Origin: Lutraria lutraria
Taxonomy: Eukaryota; Mollusca; Bivalvia; Venerida; Mactridae
Direction: 5' to 3'
DNA length: 64,000 nucleotides
NCBI GenBank assembly: GCA_964023205.1
Contig: OZ026851.1
Location: forward strand, 13,805,637-13,869,636
Every line of letters starts with the position of its first letter. The stretch's first letter is position 1. The translations under genes were made by a program, and so were the position numbers. Below are positions 28,096 to 41,880 of this stretch, in pieces. The notes below the pieces were generated by a model that was not told the origin of the DNA, did no database searches, and saw only the letters and a list, made by a program, of their open reading frames with translations.

Positions 28096-31000
28096 ATGGG
28101 AAAGGGTGGAAAAGGACTTACCTCGAATGGATTAAAAGGGGATGCTGTGAAAGGTTTTACTTGGGACGAAATTGAAAAGCACGATAAAAGAACAGATAGC
28201 TGGATCGTGCTGGAAGGAAAAGTTTACAATGTTACGAATTTTATGCGGAAGCACCCTGGCGGAGCTCGAGTACTTTCTACATACGGCGGACAAGACGCGA
28301 CAGTAAGTATGCATTGTCGTGACATTATATATATCCTACTATTTTCTTCATTAGTTCGGCTTGATATGTACAAAAGTGTCTCGATCGATATTCATTTGTA
28401 ATGTAAAGCGACTAGACTAGAGTAGATTTACAGTTATTTGGACTTGATAAATGATATTAGTCACTTCTAATCTTATTCCTGTACTGTAGTGTACAGGCTA
28501 TAAATTTATTATGCAAGGCCTTCCAACACTGAAAAGAGAAGTCAAGGATACTGTGAAGTGATTATTGCAATACAATTAACTTATTTCTGCACGCCCATGT
28601 TACTACATGCTTGGATATGGAAGTATCCTTTATTCTCATATTTTCGGGGATTCTCATATTTTCCTGGATTCGTTTCCGGTCGCGAATACTCGCTCGCGCA
28701 GTTGATACGATTATCCGAAATGCAGTCAAGTTTTCGTCAACATCATTTTCTATCGTATACTAAAGATACAATACGCTCGAGACATGTGAATCATACGCAA
28801 ATAAAGATAAATGTTCAAATTAATTCCTTAAATTATTGTAAATTATGTTATTTTTCCAAAAAACAATGAAACTGGCCACTTTTGTGTTGATCTCCCGCGT
28901 CTGCAATCAGCGGCAGTTGTCTACCCTACCAGATCCGCAAATTAAACGCTTGATTTGGTATAATGCACATAAAAATCAAGATAAACCATTATGTTATGGT
29001 TCAATTATAAAGCAATTAAAATCATCGAATAAACGTTTTGAGAGTTGATATAAAACTTCACCGCCTGATTGATTCTTTGTAATTAAGGACAGATTAACGT
29101 TTTTCTTGTTTATTCACACTCGTTAATAACACTAAATAGTTATTTCAACGATATCGTTAACATTTCGTTCACAAATTCGGTATAATTTGTAATAATTCAC
29201 TTCCAAAAGTTATCACATGAACTTCGTTGCAATGATTTCTTTTTACATTTTTGACTTAGTTGCATAATACAACAAAATAAAAGACCACGCAAAATATTAT
29301 TTCAAATGAGAATTCAAAAACGAGTCTTGTGCTAGAGTGTATGCATTACCCCAAACTAATTGTATGCAGTATAGAATCAGAGCGCGTGTGAAGGTTACTA
29401 CCGAAACGAGGCTATCCAATCAGAATCCCGGAAAAAATATCCAATTAGAATCCCTGAAAATATGAGACAGCTTCTGCGAGACACAGACGACCGAAAGTGA
29501 AAGTAAAAACGTTATGATTTCGTTTCAAAATGGAATTTTTGTACATTTTAAACTGTGAATTGTCATTTGACATAGTTTTTGCTAAGTTTTGATGTATACG
29601 TTTGACCGTTTATTTGTAATCCGCCGACGCAAGCTTGAAAATAAGTCGTTATCCCCCCGAAAATACGGGTCAACGGCATATATACTGGCCATATGTATGA
29701 CTGGGAGACTAACCCTTTACTGGGCTTAAAATGCTAGTTAAATGCCAATCCTGGTCCAAACCTGCTGGTCCAACAGAATTTCAGATAGTCCTTCCTCCTA
29801 TTAATATGTTAATTGTTATTTGTCAGTGATTTTATTTCGCTATATTTACTGCCGTATATGGGCAGTTTCTTTCATTATCCCCCTAAAATGGTCAGAATTT
29901 CCCCCTGACAAGAAGCGTTATCCACATGATCATGTAAAAAGAAGAAAATTACAACAGTTTTCACACCATTGTCACCAATTACAGTGTAGTAATATTTATA
30001 TTTATGATTTAAACAACTAAAATAATCACATATTCCATAGAAATAAATGTTATTATGTATTCCCAATTTGAAATTTGGTGCGCTAAATTTCCCCTTTTGA
30101 TGGGCATGGGTAGTGAGAAAATTTTGGAAAAAAATCACTCAGAAATTTGAAGGTAATTTACTTCTTACTGAAACAATCTTTTGTATCTATACTGACGGTT
30201 TTAATGAAAATCATGATTGCAAACACGCTTTTTTACTGTGTCCGTATATTTAGTTACTGTCCAGCTTTAGGTACTGAATCAGTCACGTATTTAGGTAGTC
30301 AAGTTGCCTTATTTATAATAGTTATAACAGTTAGTTAAAAGGTTAGAGAAATGTCATATCTTGATGTGTGGTTTGATGTTATTTCAGGATGTTTGGACAG
30401 CCATGCATAATGACAAAGAGTTTGTAGGGAAATTTTTGAAACCTTTGTACATAGGTGAAGTTGTCAATTCTCAGGAGGTAAGGATTTTTTTCCCGATCAT
30501 GACGTTCATTCCAGACCCTTTATCTATCCATATTCATTACAGTGTTGTGTCACAATCCCTTAATAAAAAATGCATGCATGGTAACGTAACCTGTACAAAG
30601 CAACACCCTTCAGGAGTAGCAAAATTTTGTTGTTGTTAGGAAAGTCATACTGTTGTTGAAGGGAGGTTGTTGCTCAACAGAGGGTCACTCTGGGGAGGTT
30701 GTACTGTACTTTCTTAGTTCTGAAATCAACTTTCTCTGTTAAATTTCATGATTTGGTAAATTAGACCATTTCTGGAGCTGCGTGAATATTGGCAACCATT
30801 CCCTATATTGGCAATCATTCCCTATATTGGCAACCATACTCCTATTGCCACTTATTCAGAACTTTTTATGTTATTGTTAACATTTGATGACTTCGAGCTT
30901 TTAACGTTGGAGAGCCTGGATGTACACCTAGGTAAAATCAGACTAAGAGCCACCAACCTTTCATAAGCTAGCTGGGTAGCTTCCTCACATATGAAATTTT

Positions 31001-34000
31001 GTCAAATCTCAGAAAAAATTCTAACTCACTGTAGTGTGGGGCTAGTGATACCTTGTCAGATACCATAACCACTTGCCCATGGAGCCCCCCCCCCCCCCTC
31101 CCTCTTTGATTTCTGATTTGCTTCATTGTCATAATAGACTCATATTACATCTTTTACTACGAGATAGTCATATGATGTCAAAATTTGTTTATGGTCAGAA
31201 AAAATTAAAGGAAAGAAATAGCTTAAAGCATTTTTATACTTCTTTTTTGAAGTGCTAACAGCATTGTGAAAAGAGAAAGGAACATTTTAGAACTGTTGTA
31301 CAGCCTACATGTTAGAATAAACTAATTTCTTCCTTTAGTGTTTGTGACAAGTTGAAGATACAGTCATTTATGTTATGACTAAGTTTTAACAAGTCCATGT
31401 TTGTTATAATTTGTTAGTCAGCGAGATTGTCTGTGGGCGGAAAAATGGTTGAAAATATTTTTTGTCTGTTTTTTTGTATGTTGTTACAAATGTCATTGTC
31501 TATACTCTCCCAATTGAAAATAGTATCTTTTTGTCCCAATTCACAGACAAAAATTCCCAAATGAAATTTAAAAAAAGAAAAGAAACTAAAATGTCTGAAA
31601 ATAAGAGATCTTTCACTGTAATAGACATGTAATGATTGAAAGTTCCCTGCATTTAATCTTATAATATTTTGAGTTATTTTTTACAGAAAAAGCGCTATAT
31701 ATAAGTATGGTATAATAATAATATATTCTTCTATTTACATATTCTTATGTAATCTCATATTTGTATATTCTTATACATTTGTATTTATATAAATTTTTTC
31801 ACAGACTGAAATGGAAGCAGATTTTCGTCAGCTGAGGCAGTTTGTAGAAAGCAACAATTTACTCAAAGTGGAGCCTATGTTTTACATATGGCATTTAATC
31901 TCAATCCTATTGTTAGAAGTGGCTGGTTACCTTGTACTGTCAAGAATAGGAACCACATTGGTCCCATACATGGTGGCTGTAGTCTGCTTCGTCATCTCAC
32001 AGGTAAATTTTGCTAAATTTATTCTTTGAAATATCAAAATATTTTTTATCTTATATTTTTTAAGTTTTTTATGCCGGTAACCCCCCGCAAACAAAGTTTG
32101 AGAGGGGGTATATTGGAGTCACTCTGTCGGTCCGTCCATCCGCATAAAATATCAAAATTTTGTGGAGCAAACTACTTTCACATTCTTTAAGCAATTGCAA
32201 TGAAACTTAAAATATGTTATCACCATGAAGTGTAGAAGTACAAGACACAATTTTCATTCCCAGCAATTCACTCATTCCAGAGTTATGTGCCCTTGAACTT
32301 AGCCATATAGTGTACAATGTCGGTCTTAGTTTGTGGAGCAAACTTCTTCCACATTTTTCAATGGATTGAGTTATGTTCTCTTGAACGTAGCCATATAGTG
32401 TACTTTCACTTTCTTAGTGTCAAAGCGGCGTCGGGGGTATTAGCCACCTCTGTGACAGCTCTAGTTGTTCTTGAAAGCATGTGGCATGGTAAAATAGTGA
32501 GACAGAGGACCTAGAGTACAGAGAATGTACCATTCCTCGGGCAGTGTTTATTCTCTCTTCATTGGGAAGAGGCCTTAATTAGCCTGTTGAGTTTGGGAAG
32601 AATTATGACTAATATCGCTGATTTTGGAAATAAAATAGCTGGTGAAAGTTTGGATTTTTGGGAAAACTGCTGATTTTAAAGAAATTTTTAATTGGGAGGA
32701 GGCTTTGCTTAAGAAGTTGAAAAATCACTGTTGGGCCTAAAGAAAAGTATAGGGATGTAGGGGAGAATTAGGGAAGTTTGGGTAACCAGTAACAAACATT
32801 TTTTTACGCCTATTATGATTTAACCTTTACATTATCAGAACAAATGGAGTCCATTTTAGATCGCTGAACTTTCTCGTACGGTTTCATCTCCCTATCATAA
32901 TGTACTTACTGAGGTTATTTTCGTATTAGCGACAAATACTTGTACATTGAAAAGTATTGTATTTCTAATGAATTTATTTATGCATATTACTGGTAAATGA
33001 AAGAAATACTAATTTGTTTCTTTGTTGAAGTTAGTATTAAGGATTTCAATCAGTTAGTTGTATTTCCGTGAAATTTTAGGGGTCATCATGATCCCTTTAT
33101 GTATCAATCTTTTCTACAGTACTTTATTAAAAACAACATTTCATTTTAAAGTCCCATAAGCATATACATTTATCGGTCCTATCAGTTTCTGTTTATTCTA
33201 TAACAGAGGAATCCAGTGTGTTTTCCTCCCGTGCATACTTTATAGCAAGAAAAAATGTTTCCAAAACTACTATCGTATTTTTTTCAGTGTCATTGAAAAA
33301 AAGACTATTTATAGAACAGCTGTGTTTTCCCGCAGTCATATTATGCACACGGCATTAAGTGACGTCACACGCTCTATATATTTCAAGTTTACAAAAGCAA
33401 AATACACAGCGAAATGAGTGTTTTTAGAAGAAAAATGGCTTGTTTCGTCGGTAATAACTATCTTGGGAAAATATCAGCAAATGTTTGTTTTTTTACATAC
33501 CGGTATATTTTTTATTGCAAAAAGCTCATAGGGCTTTAATAATACAGTATAATGGAATATGGTTATAATTACATCATCGATCATGTATGATATTAGACTA
33601 GTACAGTGTAACCTCTCAAAGCAACACCATTGGAAAGGTTGTGCTGTAGTCTTTACTTCGATTATTCTAAAATTCAATTTTAGGCACAAGCAGGCTGGCT
33701 TCAACATGATTTTGGTCATCTGTCAGTTTTCAACAACAGAAAATTAAACCACATAGCACATCACCTTATTATTGGCCATTTAAAGGTAAGTCACTATAAA
33801 AGTACCAACTTTTTTTATTTTGAAACAAAAAAATCATTTGGAAAGTTTCATTATTTGCCCAATTATGTCAGTGTTGTCTTTAAACATGAAAAATAAAACC
33901 CTTGGTTGATTGTTATGTACAGAAAATTTCTTGCTTTTACTTTACTTTTATAGCAAATTTTACCCTTTCGTACAAATTCTTAAGAGTCGGAAGCCTTATT

Positions 34001-37000
34001 TTACAAATTACAGGAGTCAAAATACCATTTTAAGGGTCAAATTAAAGCCCTGTATGTTATATAGAGGCCTTTACTTCTTCTTTATGTAGTGAGCATGTCT
34101 GATGAGTCTTTGTTCTATAAATTCTGTTGAATCATTAATTTTCGTTGGGGAATTAATTTCGTGGATTTTGTGGGTCGGCTCATCCACAAAATCAAATCCC
34201 CACAAATTTAAATGCAGAGATAAGGCATTTTTTTCAAAAATCAAAATCTACCAAATTTATGTCCCCAAGAAATAGCCATTTTAATAAAAACCACAAAAAT
34301 TGAGCCTAATGAAAATATGGTATATGCAAGACTGAAAATAGAAATACCGGTAAGTTTGTTTGGAGTGCTTCAACCTACTCATGAAAATCCTAGCACACAA
34401 TTTTTTTTTACATTTTTTTACTGTTATTATATACCGTAAGTAAAAAAATCCCTACCTACCTACCCAGTGGTAAAATTCTTGGTCGTAGCACTCCAAACAA
34501 ACTTATTTTTATTTTCAGCCTAAAGTACAATTTATTGTGATTTAATTCACTGCCTTGACTCTAACTTAGACTTGAGGTTTTTAAGTGTATAAGTCTAGCT
34601 GCTTGTACGTAATGAAATAATAGCATTGTAGTATACTTGTTGATGTATTGCTTACATGTGTGACTGTATTGTTACTTGTATGTGAAGTATAATATTAATT
34701 GTTACATATTCATTTTTTGTAGGGAGCGTCTTCTCATTGGTGGAATTTCCGCCATTTTCTTCATCATGCAAAACCAAACATTATAAAGAAAGACCCCGAC
34801 GTGCAAGTTGCCAATTTGTTCTTACTCGGAGAAATAATGCCGAAAGTTTTTGGTTCTAAGAGACGAGGTTTTATGCCGTATAACTTTCAGCATATCTATT
34901 TCTGCTTGTGTAAGTGCTTATTTTTCACATTCATAAATTTTGCTGTTAACTAATACAGGGGGCGCTGGAAGCAATTTAACATTGGGGCAGCGGAGGGGTG
35001 GGTTTGGAAGGGGGTGACCACCTGCCTCGAGTGGGCTTTTGTCAAACAATTTATTTTGCAGAAATATTGGGACGGCATTCACTGCCCCTGTCGCCCCAGC
35101 TCTGCTCAGACACCTCTGTAATGTTAGTATGCAGATGATGTACTACAATCACTGTCATATAAACTTTCTGTATCTAAGATTTAACATGATAGTATAATTG
35201 TGATAATTCATTATCACAGTGATAAATCATTATCATTGTAACTACATGTACATCATTATTATCTATGCTTAAGATCAATGGGTTATAAGACAGGAAAATA
35301 GCTGACAGTGTCTTACCTGTCATTCTATGTTAACATATTTATCCAGTCTAAAGTCTCTTACATGGAACCAGTCTAAAGCATGGTCAGTCAGAAGTTGTGG
35401 ATTCAACGCCAAGCACTAGTGGAACACCACTTTGTTCTGCATGTAAACTTGTAAAGTAGCCAAAGTTATTACATTGTAGGTCATGTTTTTCCCAAGACTT
35501 CTCGTACATCAAGTTAAATAAAGTTATCATTTGCTTGTTGAGTATCTTTGACGTAATGTTTGACTTATTTTGCAGTGACCCCACTTCTACTACCAACTTA
35601 CTTTGTGTGGGAAAATTTGTATTTTGTTATAAAGAGGAGAGATTACTGGGTATGTATAGTTTTAATTTTATTTCTGTCAAGGCCAGAACGTATTTTGTGT
35701 CTTTCTGTGCCAAATTGATTTTTGTCATTTCTAAAATCTGAAAAATAAAGTGCCTTTGATAAATTCTATTATTATTTTCTAACCATTCAAGTTAAGGTCG
35801 CTGACTTCAAATAACTGTAACATCTCACTAATAGAAAGTTGTGGGTTCAAGCAGAGCTTCCGACCATGTCTCTTTATGTGAGAAAGTAGGCAGTTGCTTA
35901 CGGAGGATGGGAGTCTAGTACTGGTTCTTCCCAGGAATGATGGTTAGGTGATCTGTCCTCCTCATATGACTCTGACTGTTGAAAAGGGGCGTAAAACCCG
36001 ATATACCGGTGAACAAAACAAACATCAAGTTGTAGTCCAACTTTCTGTGTGAGGTAAATTTGTCAATTTTAAATCCTCAAATAATGATTATCTAAATCAT
36101 CTTCCACTTTTTAGCTGAGAGGGTTTTTATGGACACATTTAACTACCCGTAAATTCAATCTTTGAGATCTTGCATTCTTTAATTACTTTCTTTCTTATTT
36201 CAGGATTTATTTTTTACCGTGACTTTTTTCTATCGTATGTTTGCCACATTGACGCCGTTACTTGGTGTATGGGGAGTCTTCGGAATATTCTTTGTTGTCA
36301 GGTATGTTGAAAACTTTAGAATTAAAATCATATTAGCCATCGTAAATATCTAAATTCTTACAATTATACATTTCCTACTTTCCGGTTACTGAGTTACTTA
36401 AAATCTCTGTTCTTGAATTGTGAAACCCTGTTTATCTGAATTGATAGGGATCTAAATTTGATGCTTTACAAGTACTTAACTTGTTCTCTGCGAGTTACTC
36501 TCAACCTCTTGCAACCTCTCCACTAAAATGACTCCAGAGATGCAGAACAAAACTTAATGGACTAAGATAGAGTCAGACCACCTCTGAATAAAAGCCACCC
36601 AGTGAATAAAGGCCATTCTTCAAAAAGTCTTATTTGATCATTTAGAAAAATATGACCTCCAAATAAAAGCCTCCTGTGATCAAAGGCCACATTATGTCTT
36701 TCCCAAGTGTGGCCTTTGTTCACAGATTTGACTGTAATGTATTCAATCCCATCACTATAAACAACTCATTTACCATTCTCAATCTTCAAACTCACGATTT
36801 GAGGGCTGTTAATTAATCTTTGATGGGATGAAGCCATCATAAAATAACCATTGAATGGGTAAGAATAAGTTTTTCAGTTTTAAGACTGAAGGGGAAAAAA
36901 GCTCATTTCTTCATTAAAATTTTCAGAGTAATTGAAAGTCTTTGGTTTGTATGGTGTACTCAAATGTCTCACATACCTAATGAGGTCGACTTTGACCACA

Positions 37001-39575
37001 GTAAGAAGTGGTTCCAGCTTCAGCTAGACTCTACGTGTAACGTTGAGCAGAGCTTCTTTAATGATTGGTTCTCTGGACACTTGAACTATCAAATTGAACA
37101 TCAGTAAGTCTTATTTCATTTATACTCTCTGTTTGACCCGCCTCTGTGGTTAAGGTCACTTCAAATCACTGTTACCACTCACTGATAGAGGGTTGTGGGT
37201 CGAGCCCAGCTACCGACCATGTATCTTCATGTGAGAAAGTAGGTGGTTGCTTATGGAGGATGGGAGTCTAGTACTGGTTCTTCCCAGGAATGATGGTTAG
37301 GTGATCTGTCCACCTCATATGACTCTGACTGTTAAAAAGGGGCGTAAAACTGAAATGAAAAAAATCATACTCTTTGTTTAATTGAATGATTTCAATGCTT
37401 TAGACTGCAGATATAGCATCAGATTCGGTTTTATTGTCAAGTAACAAGTTTTTGTGGTATAACTAGTTTTGTGGTATTATATGTATTGCAACATTTCCAA
37501 TTTGCACATGCGCATCATTCCTGAAAATTTGTAAACAGATTGTCCGACAATTTTGTTAGCTCGTTGATTTCTGCATACAATATGCTAATCATAAATATCG
37601 TAATCAATCATAAGTATCGTAATTAATCATAAATATTGAATCAATAATAAATATTGCAATCAATCATAAAATATCATAATCATAGATATTGTAATCAATC
37701 ATAAATATCATGATGTCACTCAGACATGATACTGTAGAATCATTAATTTTCATTGGGGATTTAATTTCGTGGATTTCGTGGTTCGACTCATCCACGAAAT
37801 CAAATCCCCACGAATCCAAAAGTGGAGATAAGGCATTTCTTTTCAAAAATCAAAATCCACGAATTTATGTCCCCACGAAATAGCCTTTTTAGTAAAAACC
37901 ACTTGAACCCAACGAAAATTAATGATTCCACAGTATACAGTCAAACCTGTGCTAGCAGCCGAATAAAGGTTACCCTGTGAACAAAGGCCATTCTTTTACA
38001 AGCTGTTATTGATTATTTAGAACAAAATGACCTCTGAATAAAGGCCACCTGTAAATAAAGGCCATGAGTGGTCTTTTGTTCACAGGTTTGACTGTATATG
38101 ACACTATGACATTGTAAGTTATTCCCATTGCTATTTTAGAACAAAGTTTTATAAGTGAAATCGTTCTTTTCAGTTTATTTCCGACCATGCCAAGACATAA
38201 CTTCAGTAAAGTGGCTCATCTGGTTAAATCTTTGGCCAAGAAACATGGAATTAACTACCGATGTAAGCCTCTGTCGACGGCTTTCGCTGATGTTATCAGG
38301 TATATGAATATTGTATGATTCTGAAAAATTCAGATACAAAAATGTCTTTCGACAGTTTTTCTGTTTTATATGGGCAGTTATACCAACCAGTGTTCCTGTA
38401 TACCAGAACCGCCCTGGATCTCCGCAAATAACTGCCAACTTTTCCTCACATGGTCGAGTGGTTATGGTCACTGACCTCTCACTGTTAGAGGGTCGTGGGT
38501 TCAAGCCCAGCTACCGACCATGTCTCTTTATCAATTGTTTATGGAGGATGGGAGACTAGTACTGGTTCTTCCCAGGCACGATGGTTAGGTGAGCTGTCCG
38601 CCTCATGTTACTCTGATTGTTGAAAAGGGACAAACAAACAAACAAACAAACAAACAAACGTTTCCTCATGAATCATAGTGGACTAGTTAAAGCCTAATTA
38701 ATATCTTTTGTCAAATTATCACAGAGAGCACGTCAGATCTTCAACTTTTCTGTACATGAAAATTACTGTTAATTGAAATTCACATGTTGGTCAACAAAGT
38801 TTACGTCAATATATGATGTGACTACGTAAAAAAAATTCCGTGTTAATAGTTTAAAATGTTTACTCATGCATTGACCTTTGGTGGCGGTGCTATTTTGGAA
38901 TAACTGTGCACAACATATTACGTTCAAACAAAAGAATTTAGTACATTATTGTATAGGGGAAAAAAGGTGAAATATAATAGGGGAATATTAGTGTTAAGCA
39001 AGTCTCAAGTCCATTTTTGGACATATCTTAGTTTAAGTTAAAATGTTTATGTAAGAGGGACAGCGTTTTATGGTTGATAACTGAAATATATGCATGTGGC
39101 ATGAATTTTAAGATATTAGTATTTGCTGTCTAAGTCTTAATATGACTGTAAAATGATTTCTTTGATTTGTGCCACAATAACATTATAAAACTTGAGAACG
39201 ATCTCAGAGTTCAAATCTCAATTCCATTCTCAAGGTGTTATAGTTGAAATGATAGAGCTGATTAATGTTTAAATACATATTCAGATCAATTATGCCGTCA
39301 GACTAATATTTTTGTATTGGGAACATTAAAAGACAAGACACGAGATTTGAGCTCGGAGACCAATCTAAAGGTCTATAACTTCGGACCCAGGGCTGTTCTT
39401 CATATATCCATCCAAGTTTTTTATGTATAACTTTTTAGAAAAAAGTTTGGTGTACAGTACAGTGTTTGAATATAACTCTTATATTGTATAAAATGGTGTT
39501 CTTTTTGTTATTTTCAGATCTTTGGAAAGTTCTGGTGAAATCTGGTACAATGCATACTATGAAGGCTTACATTAA
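28096..39575 (+). CDS. FADS: Front-end fatty acyl desaturase with N-terminal cytochrome b5 domain
   Basis: Exons: 28096-28302, 30388-30477, 31805-32002, 33684-33785, 34723-34909, 35576-35649, 36204-36301, 36927-37103, 38174-38299, 39518-39575 (TAA 39573-39575). Phases agree; 438 aa, the usual length of animal front-end desaturases. The cytochrome b5 domain is at about 20-95 with heme motif HPGG at 53-56. The desaturase part has hydrophobic membrane segments and three histidine boxes that bind the di-iron centre: HDFGH (173-177), HFLHH (210-214) and QIEHH (374-378). Gln replacing the first His of the third box marks front-end enzymes. It should add double bonds between the carboxyl end and existing ones in polyunsaturated acyl chains, in the endoplasmic reticulum. 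Whether it acts at delta-5, -6 or -8 cannot be settled from sequence alone. The start ATG fits the b5 domain length. Confidence 0.95.
28637..29465. repeat. Possible element with inverted CTCATATTTTC ends
   Basis: CTCATATTTTCGGGGATTCT and TTTTCCTGGATTC at 28637-28672 are roughly complementary to GAATCCCGG and GAATCCCTGAAAATATGAG at 29422-29465. It lies in desaturase intron 1. The interior reading frame 28845-29048 is unrecognised. Weakly supported. Confidence 0.3.
30583..30710. mobile_element. Inverted-repeat element, family C, in desaturase intron 2
   Basis: From ACCTGTACAAAGCAACACCC to GGGGAGGTTGTACTGTAC; the ends are complementary and the interior shares TTGAAGGGAGGTTGTTGCTC with other copies. 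Confidence 0.65.
32075..32520. repeat. Dispersed repeat in desaturase intron 3
   Basis: Begins CCCCCCGCAAACAAAGTTTG and contains tandem TTTGTGGAGCAAACT and CATATAGTGTAC blocks. It resembles the abundant 'GTCCGTCCATCCGC' repeats of mollusc genomes (from general knowledge). The frame 32317-32514 lies inside it and is not a gene. Confidence 0.5.
33601..33650. mobile_element. Short family C inverted-repeat copy
   Basis: TACAGTGTAACCTCTCAAAG to GAAAGGTTGTGCTGTAGT; a 50 bp, nearly loopless version directly before desaturase exon 4. Confidence 0.5.
33956..34055. repeat. Dispersed repeat, family D
   Basis: ATTTTACCCTTTCGTACAAA to AAGGGTCAAATTAAAGCCCT. Similar copies at about 52707-52800 and 54747-54812 in importin introns. 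The ends are partly complementary (GACCCTT against AAGGGTC). Confidence 0.5.
34124..34325. mobile_element. MITE family A copy 1 (AATCATTAATTTTCGTTGG)
   Basis: Compound inverted-repeat element with internal hairpin TTTCGTGGATT and complement. Four copies in the window: here, 37730-37935, 42514-42675 and 55885-56087. This one is degenerate at its ends. Confidence 0.7.
34360..34520. mobile_element. Inverted-repeat element, family E (GTTTGGAGTGCT)
   Basis: TAAGTTTGTTTGGAGTGCT at 34361 is complementary to AGCACTCCAAACAAACTTA at about 34487. A related copy at about 58080-58270 ends in GGCTGAAAATAAAAATAAGT and its complement. Confidence 0.6.
35788..36026 (+). mobile_element. tRNA-derived SINE family A, 5'-truncated copy
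   Basis: Begins within the A box (GTTAAGGTCGCTGACTTCAA), has a B-box-like GTGGGTTCAAGC and body motifs GAGAAAGTAGGCAGTTGCTT and ACTGGTTCTTCCCAGGAATG, and ends GGGGCGTAAAACCCGATA. Desaturase intron 6. Confidence 0.8.
36570..36736. mobile_element. Inverted-repeat element, family B
   Basis: GAGTCAGACCACCTCTGAAT to GTTCACAGATTTGACTGTAA with several AATAAAAGCC/AATAAAGGCC blocks. Desaturase intron 7. Confidence 0.65.
37137..37360 (+). mobile_element. tRNA-derived SINE family A copy
   Basis: CCGCCTCTGTGGTTAAGGTC head, GTTGTGGGTCGAGCCC B-box region, same body and GGGGCGTAAAAC tail as the other copies. Desaturase intron 8, just after the exon ending at 37103. Confidence 0.85.
37730..37935. mobile_element. 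MITE family A copy 2, best-preserved ends
   Basis: TACTGTAGAATCATTAATTT at the left and AATTAATGATTCCACAGTA at the right form clean inverted termini bounded by TA. A family B element follows directly at 37938. Confidence 0.85.
37938..38097. mobile_element. Inverted-repeat element, family B
   Basis: ACAGTCAAACCTGTGCTAGC to CACAGGTTTGACTGTAT: complementary termini of about 16 bp and internal GAATAAAGG blocks. It abuts the preceding MITE. Desaturase intron 8. Confidence 0.8.
38444..38659 (+). mobile_element. tRNA-derived SINE family A copy
   Basis: TGGTCGAGTGGTTATGGTCA head, GTCGTGGGTTCAAGCCCAG B box, shortened body, tail of eight CAAA units at about 38628-38659. Desaturase intron 9. Confidence 0.85.
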
Positions 39576-41734
39576 ATGTAGAAGTTATGAAGTGCACTAA
39601 ATGCTCTATGGTCCAATTAGATCAGCTTATTATTTTGTTGTTGGCAACAGGGAAAGTTCTCTAGTCCTGCACATGTTTAAATATATATGTAGTATTAAAG
39701 AAATGAAATAACTGATAACTGATTATATCAATTCATGAAATACTGGATGGTGTTAACAGACAGTGACAAGGTGTTAATTCAAAAATATTTATGACATCTC
39801 ACTGTAAGATGTATACCGGTAGTTCCACATAAAAGATTCTTTCATTCATAATTTATTAACAATAAAACATAATACTGGAGAAATCTAACTTCGTACCATG
39901 TATAATCCATATTTCTACAGTGTGATTATATAATAGATCATGGATAATCTTTATCGCTAATGCCCCACGAGTTATTTTTACGATAGTTCAGCTTTCCATA
40001 TCCGCCACTAGCTCGGCGCACATGAATTTTGATGCAGACCTAAGTACTACATTATCTAAATCCGCCATGTGATTGTTAAACTACTTCCCGTTTCATGTTG
40101 CTGTAGTCTAGTTTCCATTAGTACTTTCAGTACTTTGATTTATATCTGCTCTTAAATAAAGTCTTTCAATATTTTGATAAACAATTAGAGCCTAGTTCCT
40201 TTTAACTGTTTTAATATTTGAGTTAAATGTCATCTTAGAGTGTGAGTGCTTAATAAAGTATGATGTGTAAATTTGAGATCACATGACTGAGATTGGATAT
40301 CAAACCTGACACTCATTTGATTTTTCATACCTTAGTCTGAAATCTGACCAATGATCTATGTTCATTTTAAATCTGGTCAGAAATTTTACCAGTGATGTAG
40401 CCACATCATGAGTCTGGTTAAGAAATAGGGATATTAGTTGTTTTGTAAATAGGAAATTTTCAATTCTTTTATTTTGAAAACAAATAAGGTGGTTATTCAG
40501 CGCTTTCTCAGTCATGTATACTAATGTATGAGATTATGTATGTAACTGGTTCTTGGGATACTTTTCTTATCTATAATCAAAATGTTAATGTCTGTGATAA
40601 TCAATTAAGTGTACATTGTTAATTTATTATTTTGTACTACATGTATTTTTTATATTTTGTGTATTTATACAATCATTCTCATTGATTTATTAATTATCAT
40701 CAATTTTTGTTCATAACATTTTTGATATTTTTATGTTGTTGTACTGATGTGTTTTGACAAAATTATTTTTTTATGCTGCAGTTGATTATTTGTAGTCGTG
40801 TGGGCACAATCTGTATCAAATATTTTAGACAAGTGGGCTGTTCAGAAAGCTTCAAAATGTTGTCGGCTTAAAGGGTCGTCTATTGTTGTTTTTCTGCATA
40901 ATAAAATCATCATGTGTATTAACGTAATATTTCATAGTATTTACTTCTGTATCATTCCTTTTTTGTTTGCTCAAACTAATTTTATTAATGTGGTCATATT
41001 TGTTACGGCTACAATGTATGATGTATTTAAATATTGTTACTATGTTGTTCTTTGCTTGTATTCTTTTTCCTTGATCTTATAACTATATTATGAACATTAT
41101 TTTTGGCTCAAATCCTACTGATGTACTGAAGAGAATTAATTATTTAATATTTTAGTTGGAATCAGAAAAGCAAGATTATAAAACATGATCCTTAAAAGAA
41201 ATTCCTGTATATAAAAGACTGGTTAGTACAAACTGTAATAGGTGATTTTTAAGCAAAATAATTCATGCAGTCAGATTATTAAAAGGCTTAAATAATGATT
41301 TGTCATTAGGATCACTGGGTTCAAAACAAATCAAGATAAAATTCAGAGGAAATTGTTGAAAACCAGTTGGAAAGTGTATGGTATTGAGTGATTTTTTTAT
41401 TTTTGTGTTCTCCCAGTGAGAATCTATTATACAATGTACTTTTTTACTGGCAGGATTACTGGAGTATTACCTAGCACTAAAAACCCTGAAAACTGGAATT
41501 CTCTGAAAATCAGATGATTTTCAAGTCCCATTATTTTTGGAATTTATCAAAAGTTCTCTGTTTATGGTAATACCGAAAACCAGACATTTGGCCGACCTGG
41601 GGCCACTCATGGGGTGTAAGGGATTTTACTGTACATGTTCTGCTTCAACACTTCTGTCTATAAACAGCTATTTCTGTCTGATTGTTAATTTTGTCTATCT
41701 CCTTTTTTTTGTCCTCCACCTCTGAATTACGTGG

Positions 41735-41880
41735 GGTAGCTTGGCAGAAGCTTTCGGATAGAGTTTGGTTAGTACTGGTTAAGGCCTGAATGAAGTCTAG
41801 GAAAGCTGGTTAGTATAACTGCCCGCCACAATATGACTGAAATAATGTTGAAAATGGCGTAAAACCTGATGAAACAAACT
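41735..41880 (+). mobile_element. SINE tail fragment, family B
   Basis: GGTTAGTACTGGTTAAGGCC to AAATGGCGTAAAACCTGATG matches the 3' half of the SINE copies near 51156 and 57655. Confidence 0.6.
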
